Assembly: GCA_029255685.2 (NCBI GenBank)
Contig: CM055313.2
Span: forward strand, 76,238,641 to 76,302,640
Length of the DNA stretch: 64,000 nucleotides
Direction: 5' to 3'
Origin: Silene conica
Taxonomy: Eukaryota > Streptophyta > Magnoliopsida > Caryophyllales > Caryophyllaceae
The notes under the pieces were generated by a model. The model did not search any database and was not told where the DNA came from. It worked only from the letters and a program-made list of their open reading frames with translations. Positions 10,900 to 24,183 of the stretch are shown here, in pieces. Position 1 is the first letter of the stretch; every line of letters begins with the position of its first letter. A program made the position numbers and the translations under genes.

Positions 10900-11950
10900 A
10901 TATACATAAATATGTAGCACAATTTTGTGACTTTTAAACAATGGGCTCTCTTACCTTTGCTTTCTCTTGAAGTGATTTTGCCAATTGAGCATAAAGCTCT
11001 TGCAATTGAGCCGTAATCGCTTTTACACGGTATTGGCGTGCTATATCTCGAACTCCCTAGATTGGGAAGCCATGAAGTCCAAGAAATTCCAAAGTTTCGG
11101 CGCACTCTTGTAGTAAAGACTCCCATTACTCATGTTGAGAGCCAATTCGCTAGTTGAACAATTCATGACATTAAGCACAAGGTGACCCACGTAGAAATCA
11201 TCATGTCCAAGAGACATCCTATATGTGTAGCACCGGTCATAATAGACATAATTGAAAAGGCTCATTTCGGAGTTGGGGGAGAAATCCGTTATTCATTATG
11301 AAAGGCCGAGCTTTATTACCTACAAAAATAGGCACTAACACTACAAATAAACCGTGAGAAAATCTCAAGGAACAAGTGTTCCTAAAGACAAAAGAAAACA
11401 AGATAAAACTCAACAACTAAATAACCAACAAAACCGTGCTCCCCGACAACGGCGCCAAATTTGATAGGATGTCGCACACCTATGCAAAAATACCCTAATG
11501 GTACAACAAATTAATGTAGTATAGGGGTCGAATTCCACAGAGGCTCGGTTGTTGCTATATAATTGCTATGGGAAGAATTTTATCTCGGTAGGTTTATCGA
11601 TTGAGTTGGTTGGTTTGGAAACAATAATAAAAACAATAATAATTAAATATGTCAAAGGGAGTCGGGTCACACATGCAAATATAAAAATATGAATAGATAC
11701 ATCGGTATCACCCTTAGACCGGATCCTATAAGCTACGATCAATATAATTTAGGATTATTTACATGAAATTTGGATTTCGAAATTATAATCGGTATAACTT
11801 AGTACGTATATGCATAGATATTGAATTTAAGTTTTGATCAATTTAACTTATTAGAAATGTATTTACATAAAATGTTAGATTTTAACTTTATTTTATAGGC
11901 TATCATCAATATAATTTTGAACAATTTACATTCTTAGTGGACTAGGCACT
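10900..11950 (-). mobile_element. LTR-retrotransposon remnant: gag piece, primer-binding site and LTR edge
   Basis: On the minus strand an LTR end (reading ...GCGACATCCTATCA, at about 11463) is followed within a few bases by TGGCGCCGTTGTCGGGGA, at about 11441-11458. That differs by one base from the complement of the plant tRNA-Asp 3' end and is a likely primer-binding site. Downstream (11041-11265 and 10940-11050) are open segments with KLWNFLDFMASQSREFE and, frameshifted, ARQYRVKAITAQLQELYAQ, resembling the N-terminal coiled-coil part of retroelement gag proteins. The LTR probably extends right to about 11950, but its other end is not defined. No pol genes are present. The element is fragmentary and unrelated in LTR sequence to the intact one at 42605-50198. 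Confidence 0.55.
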
Positions 11951-12030
11951 TTGGACTTGACACTTTCACCCTTATGTTCGTCTTTTAATTTCTATTCCTT
12001 TTTTAGAACCCTAATTTATATTCCTTTTTT

Positions 12031-12475
12031 AGGGGTCGTTTGGTTCAACAAGTTGGATGGAGTGGAATGGAATTTGATAGTATGGTGGTATGCGGTTCTA
12101 AGGCCCTGTTCTTTCTGGCTTAATTTCAGTTTCTTTCAATTTTGTTTGGTTGTATTTCGTTAAGTTTTATTTACGTTCAATCAATTATTTTCAATTAATC
12201 TCTTCACAATAGTAACTTTTAATTCAACTAAATTCACTCCAGCTCAGTTTCATTCAATTTAGTTTAATTAAGCTATACTCCAATTTATTCAATTCAGCTC
12301 GTTTCAGCCGAAAAGAACAGAGCCTAAATCCATACTTGTATGATCTTGTTTGGTTCATAATAATTTATTGAAGGGTGGAATGGAGTTAGAATCCAAGGGA
12401 TGAAGGTAGATATGGGATTCCAAGGGTTGGGGTGGAGTTAGAATCCATTGGATATCATTTGGGTTTACAAACTAC
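12031..12475. mobile_element. Old MITE split by a younger MITE
   Basis: The left end AGGGGTCGTTTGGTTCAAC resembles the terminal repeat of the element at 6003-6298. The interior on both sides of the insert (12102-12324) shares GGATGGAGT/GGGTGGAGTTAGAATCC motifs, showing one element was interrupted. The right end is decayed: TTTGGGTTTAC near 12460-12470 is only a weak match to the expected inverted repeat. Confidence 0.4.
12102..12324. mobile_element. Tourist-like MITE, 223 bp, with TAA duplication
   Basis: Terminal inverted repeats GGCCCTGTTCTTTCTGGC and CCGAAAAGAACAGAGCC are flanked on both sides by TAA (12099-12101 and 12325-12327). The TAA duplication and short length fit PIF/Harbinger-type Tourist MITEs. 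The interior has repeated TTTCA(A/G)TT and CAATTCA motifs and no coding capacity. Confidence 0.8.
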
Positions 12476-13130
12476 GATGTACTTGAACTTCTTAATATGC
12501 TCAGCCTCGAATGAAAAGTACAACTTTCATTAAAAAAAAATGGGCAGAGGTTCAATTCTCTCAAATAAATACTTCTTGCGACAACTTTTATGAAAGGCAC
12601 TGGTAAATCAGGGCAACATTATTAACACGATTTTGAACACGTCTTAAGACAAGCTACTCAACACTTCTAGTAGCATTACATTTACCCTTTGGCGTCTTTA
12701 ATTTGCTTAGTTTCTTATGCTCACAGTAAAATGCGAGGGAGTTAAGAACTCATTTGAAAATTGTCTGCCTGAACCAACTATATCCAAAAGGCACAACACA
12801 AAACCACCACTTCAGTGAGAATCCTAAAAACAAGCAGTTTGGAATTAATCCATTTCTATGAAAATCGGTCTTGATCAAAGTTGTAAATTAACTGGTACCA
12901 ATTTTCACGAGAGTATTTACATTATGTTTCAAGCGATACACGGGTCGTGTCATCTTAAAATGTCGCACAAAAAGCAATTACCCGACTAGAACAACTCATG
13001 AAAAAGAGTTGAGATAAACAAATAGGAAACTCGTTCAAATCTTGAGCTCGGTAAGAAATTTACACGCTAGAGGAATTATAAGGTCAGTGGTCACTCAACT
13101 AATGATACCAAAGGTCATGAACAACATCCA
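12476..13130. other. Spacer downstream of the unidentified minus-strand gene
   Basis: No bounded feature is supported. The part adjoining 13168 is probably the 3' untranslated and downstream region of the minus-strand gene. Confidence 0.4.
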
Positions 13131-13167
13131 TAGTAACTTGTAACATATTCCGCTTCAGAGATGCCTT

Positions 13168-16030
13168 CTATTCCCATGGTCGTCCAGTGTAGACATAGTC
13201 TTTGCAAATTTGAGATGCTGCCTCCAAAAAATCATGTTCCTTCACGCCTTGGTTGCACATAGCCACGAGCGTATCTAAGTGATTCAGACCATCAGTAAAT
13301 CCTCCACAATGTTGCACAAAAATATCAGACTGAAACAAACAGGTACACTAGGGAGTCAGCATCAAGTCATTTTACCAAAAAGAGAATATTAGTCTGTGCG
13401 AAAACAAAGAGAAACAAAATGAAAATGCATGGGTAGATTAAACAGGAAATAGAATTATTTCACCAATGAATACCTTGGTTAAAAAGGTCAGTCAAACAAA
13501 TTCTATCATAGAGTGCTGAGAAAAACATAAGGTTTCACTACTCTTACCCCCTTCATTGAAAGTTCGAAGCACAAAACAATTGAACTATCTTTTGTTATAC
13601 TCAAACCAGCAAGGTTACTACCTCCATCCCCAATTTAATTGTCATGACAACTGGCCAACGAAAGTCAATTTTGATCATAATGTTCGCAAATGTATGTATA
13701 AAACAATGGAACTATCTTTTGCTATGCTCAAACGAGCAAGGTTACTACCTCCATCCCCAATTTAATTATCAAGACAACTGGCCAACGAATGTCAATTTTG
13801 ATCATAATGTTTGCAAATGTATGTATAGACACAACGTAAATATATTGCACAATGTAGGGGATATTTCCCTACTCAACACAAATAGCATCAGGATACACAA
13901 GCTACTGAGGGCTACGGGACTTGATTTCCACAAGCAGGATGTGAACTCCTTTCCATCGAACTTAACTTTGTGAAACAGTAAAACCATAACCCACTTACTA
14001 ATGGGCTGATGGCTATAGCTACAAGATAAGAAACATATGACGAACAAGCCTACGGGCTGGATCCAAAATCCAAACAGAAATATCTGATGTTCAATGCATA
14101 CATGTATTCATTGTAGTGAAGCTCTTACACATAAGAAATAGATCGAGAAGTATAGAGAGAAAGTAGGCAGGTGCGTACCAATTGATATACGCAATCAGTA
14201 CTCTCTTCGCTGAGTATCAAGGAATCAAGAGGAGGATTCATCATTGATGGTACCATTATATCACCATATAGAACCTTTACTATTTTGTACACACTATCAG
14301 TTGTATGCATCCTATGATTAAGTTCTTGAGCTAAGTCCCTCCAAGCAACTGCCTCTTTCTCAGGATCTTTAGCATTGCATATCTGAAGATAAGAGGACAT
14401 GTTATTTAACTGAGTATACCAGAATGTAAAAATTCAATGAACAGAAACAAATACATCACAGACCGCTGCCCAATAACAATATACATCAGCAGAGGAGTCA
14501 GGGACAGAAGAAACACGTTTAAGCATATGATCTAGGACAGGTTTCACAATTGCCTTATAATCAACATACGGATAGCTTCGATTGTAGCGATCTATGTCCA
14601 AGTACGAAAAAAGAACTTCAGGACGATAACATGCATGCTCAGATGCTTCAGCGGGTCCCGTCTGCCAGCCAAATAATAAGATAGCCACCATGACATGTAT
14701 GAGTCCAACTCTTGACCTATAAGAGTGAAGGAAATCATTGATCAGAAAGTAGACAACAGCTGCAGCAAACATGAATGCCAAATGAAAACCAAACTTTGAA
14801 AAGGCAAATAACGATGCACAATAACAAGATTAAATGCCTGCCGTTGTTTTAAGATAGCATTGCCACAGTTTTGGTGATAAACTTACACTGATAAATGGAG
14901 TGTTATGAAGGCCATGATGCCCATGACAATTACAGCAAAAATAACACAATGTCAATGGCAAGGACAGCAAAAATAAACATAAGACAACTAATGTTGACCA
15001 TAAATTGACACAGGCATGCCGACAATTTGTTGTATAAGCTAGCTGAAAGCAGCAAAGAGACAAACCAAATGATCAAATAAGGAAGCTAAGGGGCAAAGGC
15101 AAAGATTATTGGCTAGACTGTTAGCAAAACAAAATTTCAAGTGTTTTTTATCAAACAATCACAAGCTAAGTAAAACACTAAATTAGAGGGCAGCTGAAAA
15201 ATAAGTCCCAAAAACTAAAATCAACTGCCGATAATAGAAGCGCCAAATGGCACTTCTAATTCTATTTTTCACAACTGTAATGTGAAAGTAACCGCCGAGA
15301 ACTCATAGACTCATAGTCCCAGTTCACTGCAAGTTTGCTGATTACCTCCAACTGAGAGAGATGTGTAACTCATATCCCCTTTGAAGAAAATATTACCGTC
15401 TCTTCATCTCATTCCTCTATCCACCACCTCCTAATTTTCATTGTTTTCCCCCTCCATAACCATAGTAAAATTACACCCATCCAAGCACTATCTTACACAA
15501 GTGTGAATAGTGAAATAGATGTTGTTTGGGCTTACACGGTTATATGTTGGAGTATAATGGCATTTAACAATGATTTAATTCTGGGGTTTGGTAAATCGCA
15601 GATTCGAGCAGATTGGAGCTCAATATGATGTTCCTCGGCATATTGAATAAGGAAAATTGCAGAAAGGGAAAAAAACGACATTATCACCCTTGATAAATCA
15701 TAAACTTCACGCTGAATAGAACCGCGGTAACTATTGAAGCCTTTATTTGTCATTACACACACGAACAACATGATCTACTAATGAAAAATAGCTAATTCCC
15801 AAACCTGCTGATGAAATTAGTGTTTTATAGATAACTTAATGCAATACAATAACAATCCCAGATTCCCAGCACAAGTGCCTTAATTAAAAGAACAATCATG
15901 AACTAACATAGAAATTTAATGAGAATCGTACTAAAATCATAAATTCAACTAGATAATAACAATCGCTTACAGCTTCATAACGTCTCCGGTTGTATTGCAA
16001 TTGAACAGCTTCAAATGTTAATTTCTACAC
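13168..16030 (-). CDS. Unidentified multi-exon gene
   Basis: At least three minus-strand exons join in phase with GT/AG boundaries. The last exon (13168-13329) encodes SDIFVQHCGGFTDGLNHLD and ends at a TAG after YTGRPWE. The preceding exon (14179-14382) encodes ICNAKDPEKEA through TDCVYQL. A third (about 14470-14722) has RVGLIHVMVAILLFGWQ, possibly a hydrophobic segment, then YVDYKAIVKPVLDHML. A further likely exon near 15970-16022 encodes LTFEAVQLQYNRRRYEA before a GTAAGC donor. Exons between 14830 and 15970 and the start codon could not be fixed. I do not recognise the protein; the segments look like helical, soluble sequence. The open, stop-free exons and good splice sites suggest a real gene, but a decaying copy cannot be excluded. 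Confidence 0.5.
13577..13830. repeat. Two tandem copies of a 127-bp unit in an intron
   Basis: Positions 13577-13703 and 13704-13830 are direct repeats with about 10 differences. Each copy contains GCAAGGTTACTACCTCCATC and GACAACTGGCCAACGAA. They lie between the last two recognised exons of the minus-strand gene. The open frame across them arises from the duplication and is not evidence of coding. Confidence 0.8.
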
Positions 16031-16189
16031 ACAGAAACCCTAAAAACACAGATAAACAGAGGAATTAGGGTTAATGCCTACATAATTAGGGTTATCAGTG
16101 ATGCAATCAAAGAAAAAAATTAGAGAATTACGATTACAATTATAGCAGACAGGACATAATTGATGCTTCGAGCGCAAAATTGATGTATT

Positions 16190-16719
16190 CAATTGTTTGA
16201 TTTGCTTCGGTTTAAGGAGATTTTATGGGTTTGATCACGCGAGTCGGTGCGTCTTATTGCTATTTGATTTAGGGTTTTTTTTGTTTCTTTAAATTTGCAG
16301 TAAATCAATCCTACCATAGTTCGGGTTGGGAGTTTGGGAGTTCGGACATTTTTCTTCCTCTTAAAACGATCAACTAGAATGCACGGAATAATTTTATGAT
16401 TAGAATTTTGATGTATATTTTTTTCTATAAAGTTGGACGTCAATATTTGAGGATAAATGTATATTAAATTTTTTCACAAATTAAAATTTATAGTTCAAAA
16501 CAATTACAATTTATAGTATATAGTTTGAATTACGAGAACAAGTAAACATATCACTAGGACGGAGAGAGTATATATGATCAAATAATTATCTAATATTTGC
16601 AATACAAACTTTCCAACTCATTAATTTAAAATATGCACTCTTTTATTCGAGTATATATATTTTAAGTTTTAACACATCCATAACTTAAAATTTTTCACCT
16701 TGCTTTTTTTTAACTTTAA
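16190..16719. other. Spacer upstream of the minus-strand gene
   Basis: The region near 16050-16200 probably contains the promoter and 5' untranslated part of the minus-strand gene. Beyond that only AT-rich DNA is seen. Confidence 0.35.
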
Positions 16720-16990
16720 CTAGTTCGGGTTCCTGTGAAATTCACGGTTTATTTTGGTTGGTGGCATTTGTAATGTCGATGTTGTGTTTTGAGAATTCTA
16801 TTATACGGGAATAGAAGAACAATTTAATAATATTATTTTAGTTGGTACCCAACAAATTAGGAGAATTCTATTTGAGATGTTGAAGAACAATTCAATAATA
16901 TTATAAGGGAGTAGAAGAACGTTGCTAATATTATTTGTATGAGATTAACAGATTGGCAGAAAATTAGATGCTAATGTACTGAAAACCAAT
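16720..16990 (-). mobile_element. Helitron 3' end, truncated element
   Basis: On the minus strand the sequence ends CCGTGAATTTCACAGG, a perfect-looking palindromic hairpin, then AACCCGAA and CTAG before a host T. This is the standard Helitron 3' terminus. The matching 5' end (TCTATATAATAATA) was not found before the microsatellite at 17309, so the element is truncated and its inner limit is uncertain. Short GAAGAAC(A/G)(A/T)T and AATATTAT repeats lie inside. Confidence 0.6.
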
Positions 16991-17304
16991 TGGCAGAAAA
17001 TTAAAGGCATTTGTACGTCATTGATATAGCATGTAAATTGAGGACTAAACTGAGTAACAACTGGACCTGATACCCCTGCCCTGGGTGAAATTCCCAAAGC
17101 TTATACGTACTGTTGTTGGTCTTGTGAGTTAATTTAGAAACCCAACATAATGCGAATTTAAAATTTGGCTGCGAATAAGGGAGAACACTCATCATAGGAT
17201 GAACTTTACAATATTGATTTGGTGCCTTCTCAATAATTTTTCAAGTTTCGCAAACAACTTCAAGGCTTCACTTGGTGTTTATTTAGAGATACTTATTCAC
17301 CTGC

Positions 17305-18058
<754 letters not shown>

Positions 18059-18060
<2 letters not shown>

Positions 18061-19168
18061 AATTAAAGACATTATTCGCTACTTACGCAGAATACAGTTG
18101 TATAAGAAACGCCTAGAACATACCTATCAAACAACTCCAAAGTAGTCCCAACTCTTGGGTGCTCTATTTCTGCCCTCCTAATTGACTTATTGTGAAAAGG
18201 GGCATTATCTGTCTTAAACTTCTGACGAATATCACTTTTAAGCTAGTGGGTATCATACTTAAGATGACAATTATAAATGAGAATCTCGTCTTACTACTAC
18301 ATTTGATTTGATTAGCCCACTAGTCTACTTTAAGCTAGTGAATATCATACTTAAGGATACGATTATTTGGTTTCACATAATAGCTTTGGACACCATATTA
18401 TAATGTTCATTCTTAGTTTAGCATGCTCAACTCGTGAGGTTAAATGGTTCTTTTTGAAGCATCTTTTATATGGCACAATCAGGCCGAGAAAGTCCGGCAG
18501 TGCAGTGAAAGATTAAAACTTCTATGTGTTATTGCCTTCTCTATTGCTCCAAAAATATCAAAATCAAAATATACGAAATATGACTAGTTTAACTACATGA
18601 GGAACAGGAGGGCAAAAGAAGAGCAACCAAAAGTTCAGTGAGATGCACGATTAATCTCAAAATAAATAAAAAAAGTAGATTGTCATACCAAACAATGCAG
18701 CCAAATTTTTGAAAATGCGTGTTGGACACAAGAACTGATATTCGCTGTACGTAATCACCTTAAAAAAAGTGTTATAGAGTATGACAACTTTTAAAATTAA
18801 GCAATATTGTTATTCATCACTTTTGTGAAGTTCAACCCTTTCAAATCAAAAACATTTTCTCAAAAAAAGGAACTTAAAATGTAAATTTACTCCGTATGAT
18901 ATAATTGGAATTATAAAATGCAGTAAATAACGTAAATAAGTAAAATAAACCAATTTTGTAATAATAATCAAGAAGATTGCAGGAAAATAAAATAAATATC
19001 TTTCATTCATTTTTTAAAAAAAAACTCGATGAACCTGTCAAATAATCCATATTGGTGAACTTGAATCTTGACCAAAATAGATCCTGATTATCAATTTTCA
19101 CATCAATTTTTAACATTTGAAGTTTTGAACTCACTTAAGATTTAACTTAATCGTAGATTACACTCTAA
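18059..19168. other. Non-genic stretch including the block shared with 4365-4535
   Basis: No gene is supported. A pair of diverged direct repeats containing TAAGCTAGTGRRTATCATACTTAAG occurs near 18240 and 18331. The block 18530-18697 is the second copy of the repeat noted at 4365-4535. Confidence 0.45.
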
Positions 19169-19983
19169 GGTTCTGTTTGCCAAGTCATTTCAGCTAACTG
19201 ATTTGCCTGAAATAATTTTTTTGCCAAAATAATCAGGTAGCTTATTATTTTTGGAGGGTTTGGCAACTACCTGTTTGGACTGAAAAAAGGTGAAACAGGT
19301 ACCTGAAATAAAAAGCTACCTCATGTAGCAAATCAGGTAACTGATTTATTTTTATTTACCTATTCTACCCTCGGATTTTATAACGTTAATTAACAAAATT
19401 AAACACATTACAAAATTCTTACGTAAATTTAGTTACTTATTTTTTTGTGTATGACTTTAATAGAAAACTAATTTTATATCAATAGTATATTTTTGAGGAT
19501 ATATTGTTTAAATTTTTTTTTTACCTAATCGTTATATATTAATTTGTGAAATTATTTGGGCATGAATCATCTGTATATAAAAGCTAGTAGTTGAAGCTAT
19601 TCCTATAACTTGATTTTAATGGCCAATTCATTTGAAACAGTGTACATGAAGAAATCCTGGAAGTAGCAATGTAGGCATTTTTCAGTACCATTTTAAGTAC
19701 ACGATTCTATTCAGAAGTTACTACTCTATTTGTTTCGGTCATTTGTCTACAATAACACAAGAATAATAGTAAAAACGTAAAATATATCAATAATAAACCA
19801 TGCCCTTTTACGTCATTTTGTCAAATATTAGCTAACTTTTCAGCTAGTTTTCAAACAGTTTTAACAAAAATCAGCTACCTTATCAGGTCTTAGTTTTCAG
19901 GTACCTTTTCAGCTACCTTTTCAGGTTTCAGGTACCTTTTCAGGTTTCAGCTACCTTTTCAGCTAGTTTTGCCAAACAGAGCC
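19169..19983. mobile_element. MITE family M1, copy 2
   Basis: This is the second copy of the element at 3447-4238, with the same ends (GGTTCTGTTTGCCAAGTC and GCCAAACAGAGCC inverted) and nearly identical interior, including the ATATAAAAGCTAGTAGTTGA stretch. It has one additional CAGGTACCTTTTCAG subterminal repeat unit near 19900-19950. Differences between copies are few, mainly substitutions. Confidence 0.78.
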
Positions 19984-20263
19984 TAGGTCTAGCTTTTCAA
20001 TATGTTATCCCAGTTTGTTTCTTCTGTAGCTAATTCGTATCAAAATGTTAACAAAATATGTCTTTGTTAGGACAAGAGTATAACCAAGGCTAACAGTTTC
20101 TTATGTAAAATAAATGGAATTAGTACTATATATAACAATATTGTTACTTATTTTGATTGTAGAAATATGTTAAATAGCAGACATATTATTCAATAGGTTG
20201 CATCAAGTTACTTAAACGGGACACATAAATGTATTTTCACATTTTGCCCTCATTTATCTATAA

Positions 20264-21909
20264 CTAGTTTCGGAACCCGCGAAAATCACGGAAGCGTTAA
20301 TAATTTATTATTGTAAGTGTTTAATTTGTGAATAACTTACATAAAGTATCCATTCCCTCTCTCAATCATTTGTTTAATTTTAATTAAAGAACCACACACA
20401 ACTAATTTGAAAAATAGTAAATAAGTGAATTCGCCAAATGGAGCGGTTTTTTAAAAAAAATTTGTAATAGTTTAATATTCACATCATTTTGTAGTAGTGT
20501 TTTTTTAATATAACATATTATTTTATTATTCTCATTCTCATTAATTTTGTAAACAAATAATTTCATTTTTGCTCAACGTCAAAATGATATTTTTGTTAAT
20601 CAAACTTTGTCAAAATGATGATACTCTGTATTAGTAACAAATATAATATGTAATATTAATCAAAGTTTGGATACCTCTATATTTTTATAGTTTGGAAATA
20701 ATGATGATATTTAAGACTTAAAATATTCTTCACTCATTTTCTCTAACTATTGTAACGTTGAATCAAATAAAGATAAAATAAATTAGGTAAGTAAATAGAT
20801 AAAACAACATGGATTCTCACATTGAAAATTCAAAATAAAAAAAGTGCTACTCATTAGTAGTTGTTTGTTTTGGGATAAAATGTAAGTAAATATTAAGAGA
20901 TTTAATATAAACAAATTATCAAAACTCAATAGGTATATACAATGTATTTTTGACATGTTATCATCAAAGCATCAATAAGAAAATATAAATTTACCATTTT
21001 GACCAACATAGTTAAATATATAGATAATACAATATTCATATAAAACTTGTGTTAGTCATATTTGTAATTTGTTGTTAATATCAATATTAATAAATTCACT
21101 ACACATTAACAATGATGAATATATTAAAAATATTCGCAAAACAAACTATCAATATTAAAAATGTAAAATTAAAAAGTTAAAGTTACAATTTAGTCAAGCT
21201 AGGATCGGATATCTTTCATACAAATTTAACCCCAATTTATTATATTCAATCATCGAGGATCTCAAGTGTCTTAATAAACATTTGACAATGCCTAAAACGA
21301 ACTATATAATACAAATGTTTGTCAAATTCTCCACTTATCTTCTATTTCTCTCTTATTTTCTCATTTTTTCGTCAATTTGATTCATGCTCACCAGAAAGTA
21401 AAGATATAAAAGGTGTTGAAAATAAATCAAATGAAATAATTTGGTGAAAATAAACAAAATTTTTCATTAATTTGTTTTTGCTAATAATGTGCTAGAATTT
21501 TTATCAATCAATTTTATTTTATAGGTGAGTGTTTTCATAACAGTAGAATATAAAATGTTCGCATTGAATTATGATTATTAAGTTGAATATAAATGTAACT
21601 TTAAATAAGATGAGTAATTAGCCTATTGAATACTACTTTGGCTATTTATTTTCTATTTTTATTTTTTAAAATAATAATAAAAAATTGCTCAAACATTTAA
21701 TTGTAATGGGCCACATATTATTAAATACCTACTCAATCTAAGTTTTTTATGTATTTTGTCTTTTCATTTTCTATTTTTACCTTTTTTTCTGAAAAAAAAA
21801 AAATTAATCTAGCATGTTAATGTAGTAAGCCACGTGTCATTCTAACATTTCAATGTAGTGTGCCACGTGTCATTCGAATACTACTCAATCTAGGCTTTTT
21901 ATATTATTA
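20264..21909 (-). mobile_element. Non-autonomous Helitron A
   Basis: On the minus strand the 3' end at 20264 reads CCGTGATTTTCGCGGGTTCC, then GAAA and CTAG before host T; the CCGTG/CGCGG stem is the usual Helitron terminal hairpin. The 5' end at the right (about 21885-21909) has the reversed GCCTAGATTGAG and ATAAAAAGCC block expected at a Helitron start, but its terminal bases are interrupted by Helitron B. No Rep/helicase gene is present in this 1.6 kb, only AT-rich filler, so it needs a helper. Confidence 0.6.
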
Positions 21910-23520
21910 CTAGTTCTGTTTCCCGTGAATTTCACGGAGCGTTTTTGTTTAGTGGTATTTGTAACGGTTTGTGATTACATTTTTATTAATACGTAATTAT
22001 GTTGTGCATTGTTAAGTTGTAAATGAATATTTTGCCTTCTCCCTTTTGTATTTTATAAATGTTCCAGTGATCTAAGTAGTGCGTACAATTTTTAAGTACT
22101 CTAGTCACAAGAAAAAGAATTTAATTTTCGATCCCGCTAAAATAGAAAACCCAAACATAAGAGATTTTTTCTCTAAAATTGAGGGAACAAATGCAATAAG
22201 ACATAACCAATTTCAACAATAATATCTCAAATGTTGACAAACTCGGGTCGAAATTTGTCAAGTAGGTGAAACTTGAAAAACTGATTAGCGCATTTCTTAT
22301 TTTCCAACACTACTTACATATTATTCGATCACCCTAGCTAATTAATATTGTGGGTAATGCATAACTAAAGGGGCTTTGTAGCTTGATGCATTCGATTTTT
22401 AGCAGTGGTCAATATTTTAAGCAATGTAGTTGTGAAATTCAAAAATTTATATTAATGATCTTTGAGATGTAAATTATTAGTCAGTCACTATACGATATTG
22501 TACATACAAAAAAACGGGGAAAATAACTTCTTGTCAAACCCCACCAAAGTCATATAGTCTCATATCTAGATTTTTAGTAACTTTTTTGTACCATTCGATA
22601 AATAAAAAAAGAGATATAAAAATGAAAATTGCACAAGAAAATAACTCAAGCGATAAAAAATTGCAAATACTATGGTGTCATGTTGTCAATTGTTAGGACA
22701 TGAGATGTAAGTTTAGAAAGAAAAATTGGATTTTCAACGCATTGATTTTCATTATATTCTAAAAAAAAGTTATATATAATGTGTTGTAAAATAAGTTACA
22801 CATAAAAGGGAGATAAAAAAATTGTTTAATAGCAAATAAGTAATGATGAAATAAAAAATATTTAGTTAATGAATATATGAGCCAAAATGAGGAAAATAGT
22901 GTGTCATGAATATTTTTATTTAATTATAAGATGAATTTGTAATCAGTATGTAAGAATGCGCAATCAATAGAGATATTAAATTTGATATTTTAATTTAGTG
23001 TCGAAGTATACAAAGAGTCATGAACAATGAAAAGTTCAATAATATGTAGATTTCATATAATTATTACTATTTTTATTTTTATATTTTTATTTTTCATATA
23101 ATTATTACAAATAATATGTAGATTCTCGCCTTAGTTTTGCTATAGCTAAGGGAGTGGGTGCCCAGTTAGTTTCGCGGGTGCCCACAAATTTCATGTAATT
23201 ATTCATTTAATTTTAATAACAAATCCCGGTTTAAAAAAATAAAAAAAAAAAAAAAATAATAATAATAATAATAATAATTAATACTAATATTACTATTATT
23301 ATGTGGCAAAAATTTAAGAGTGACATGACTTTAATAGAGGCTCAAGAAGCCTTTTTATATTATTATATAGATTTTAATAACAAATCCCGGTTTATAAAAA
23401 AAAAAAAAAAAAATAATAATAATTAATACTAATATTACTATTATTATGTGGCAAAAATTTAAGAGTGACACGTGTCACTTCAATAGAGGCTCAAGAAGCC
23501 TTTTTATATTATTATATAGA
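21910..23520 (-). mobile_element. Non-autonomous Helitron B with duplicated 5' end
   Basis: The 3' end on the minus strand (left, 21910) has the hairpin CCGTGAAATTCACGGG followed by AAACAGAA and CTAG, with host A immediately outside on the plus strand. The 5' end reads TCTATATAATAATATAAAAA then GGCTTCTTGAGCC and occurs twice, at 23371 and at 23520. Host T follows each. It landed in the 5' end of Helitron A. There is no coding region, and the interior is AT-rich. Confidence 0.72.
23211..23520. repeat. Tandem duplication of the Helitron B 5' terminus
   Basis: Units 23211-23371 and 23372-23520 are direct repeats. Both start TTTTAATAACAAATCCCGG, pass through an A-run and (AAT)n tract, and finish at the Helitron 5' terminus. 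They differ mainly in A-run and AAT-repeat length and in a few bases (GTGACATGACTTTAATAG against GTGACACGTGTCACTTCAAT). Confidence 0.85.
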
Positions 23521-24160
23521 TAATTGAAAAATCATACATTTTTTACTCTATTAATTTATTCATTACTACACTTTTATCATTAAGGTTGTCAAGGAGGGAG
23601 AAAATGTGAAAAAACCCCAAATCAAAAACCTAGAAACGCGATTTCCTCGTCGGCGGCTTCTCTAGTCGCCTCTTAAGGTCGTCGACAAGGCTACATCATC
23701 TCCCCACCTCTTTAACTTCTAGCTTATCACAGTCAATGTTGTCTTCCCTACGCCGTCTTTCGATTAAGTGTCACCATATTTTGTGTAGTCACATGTTCAT
23801 TTTTCTTTCTATTGCTTTTCTTAATCTTCTGTTACTCAACAGAATAGGTCCATCCATGGTTGATTAACTTCTTGTTTTCCGTTCTTTTTTTGTTATGTTG
23901 TTATCACTGTCGTTCCTGGTTGTTGTCGGTTGGGTGACGCCTTTTGTTGTCTAATTGTGAGTATGGATCGATTGTGCGAAGATTTTTCTGTGTTTTTAGT
24001 TATTCGGTTTGGTCTGGGTGGTAGTCTGTCTTTTCGTATTTCGGTTGATGATATGACATCATCTACTGTACATCATAAGTTTTTTGGATAATTTCGTTTG
24101 TTCCCATGTTATTGATGGGTTTATGAATGATGGTGGGGATATGATGCTAGGTCACTTTGT
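23521..24160. other. Possible 5' region of the TPR pseudogene
   Basis: No complete reading frame is seen. The block 23580-23880 is less AT-rich than its surroundings (CCTCGTCGGCGGCTTCTC) and could be untranslated leader belonging to the broken TPR gene that follows. Its base composition is the only support. Confidence 0.3.
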
Positions 24161-24183
24161 GAATATGCAGGGGGTCATCTAAG

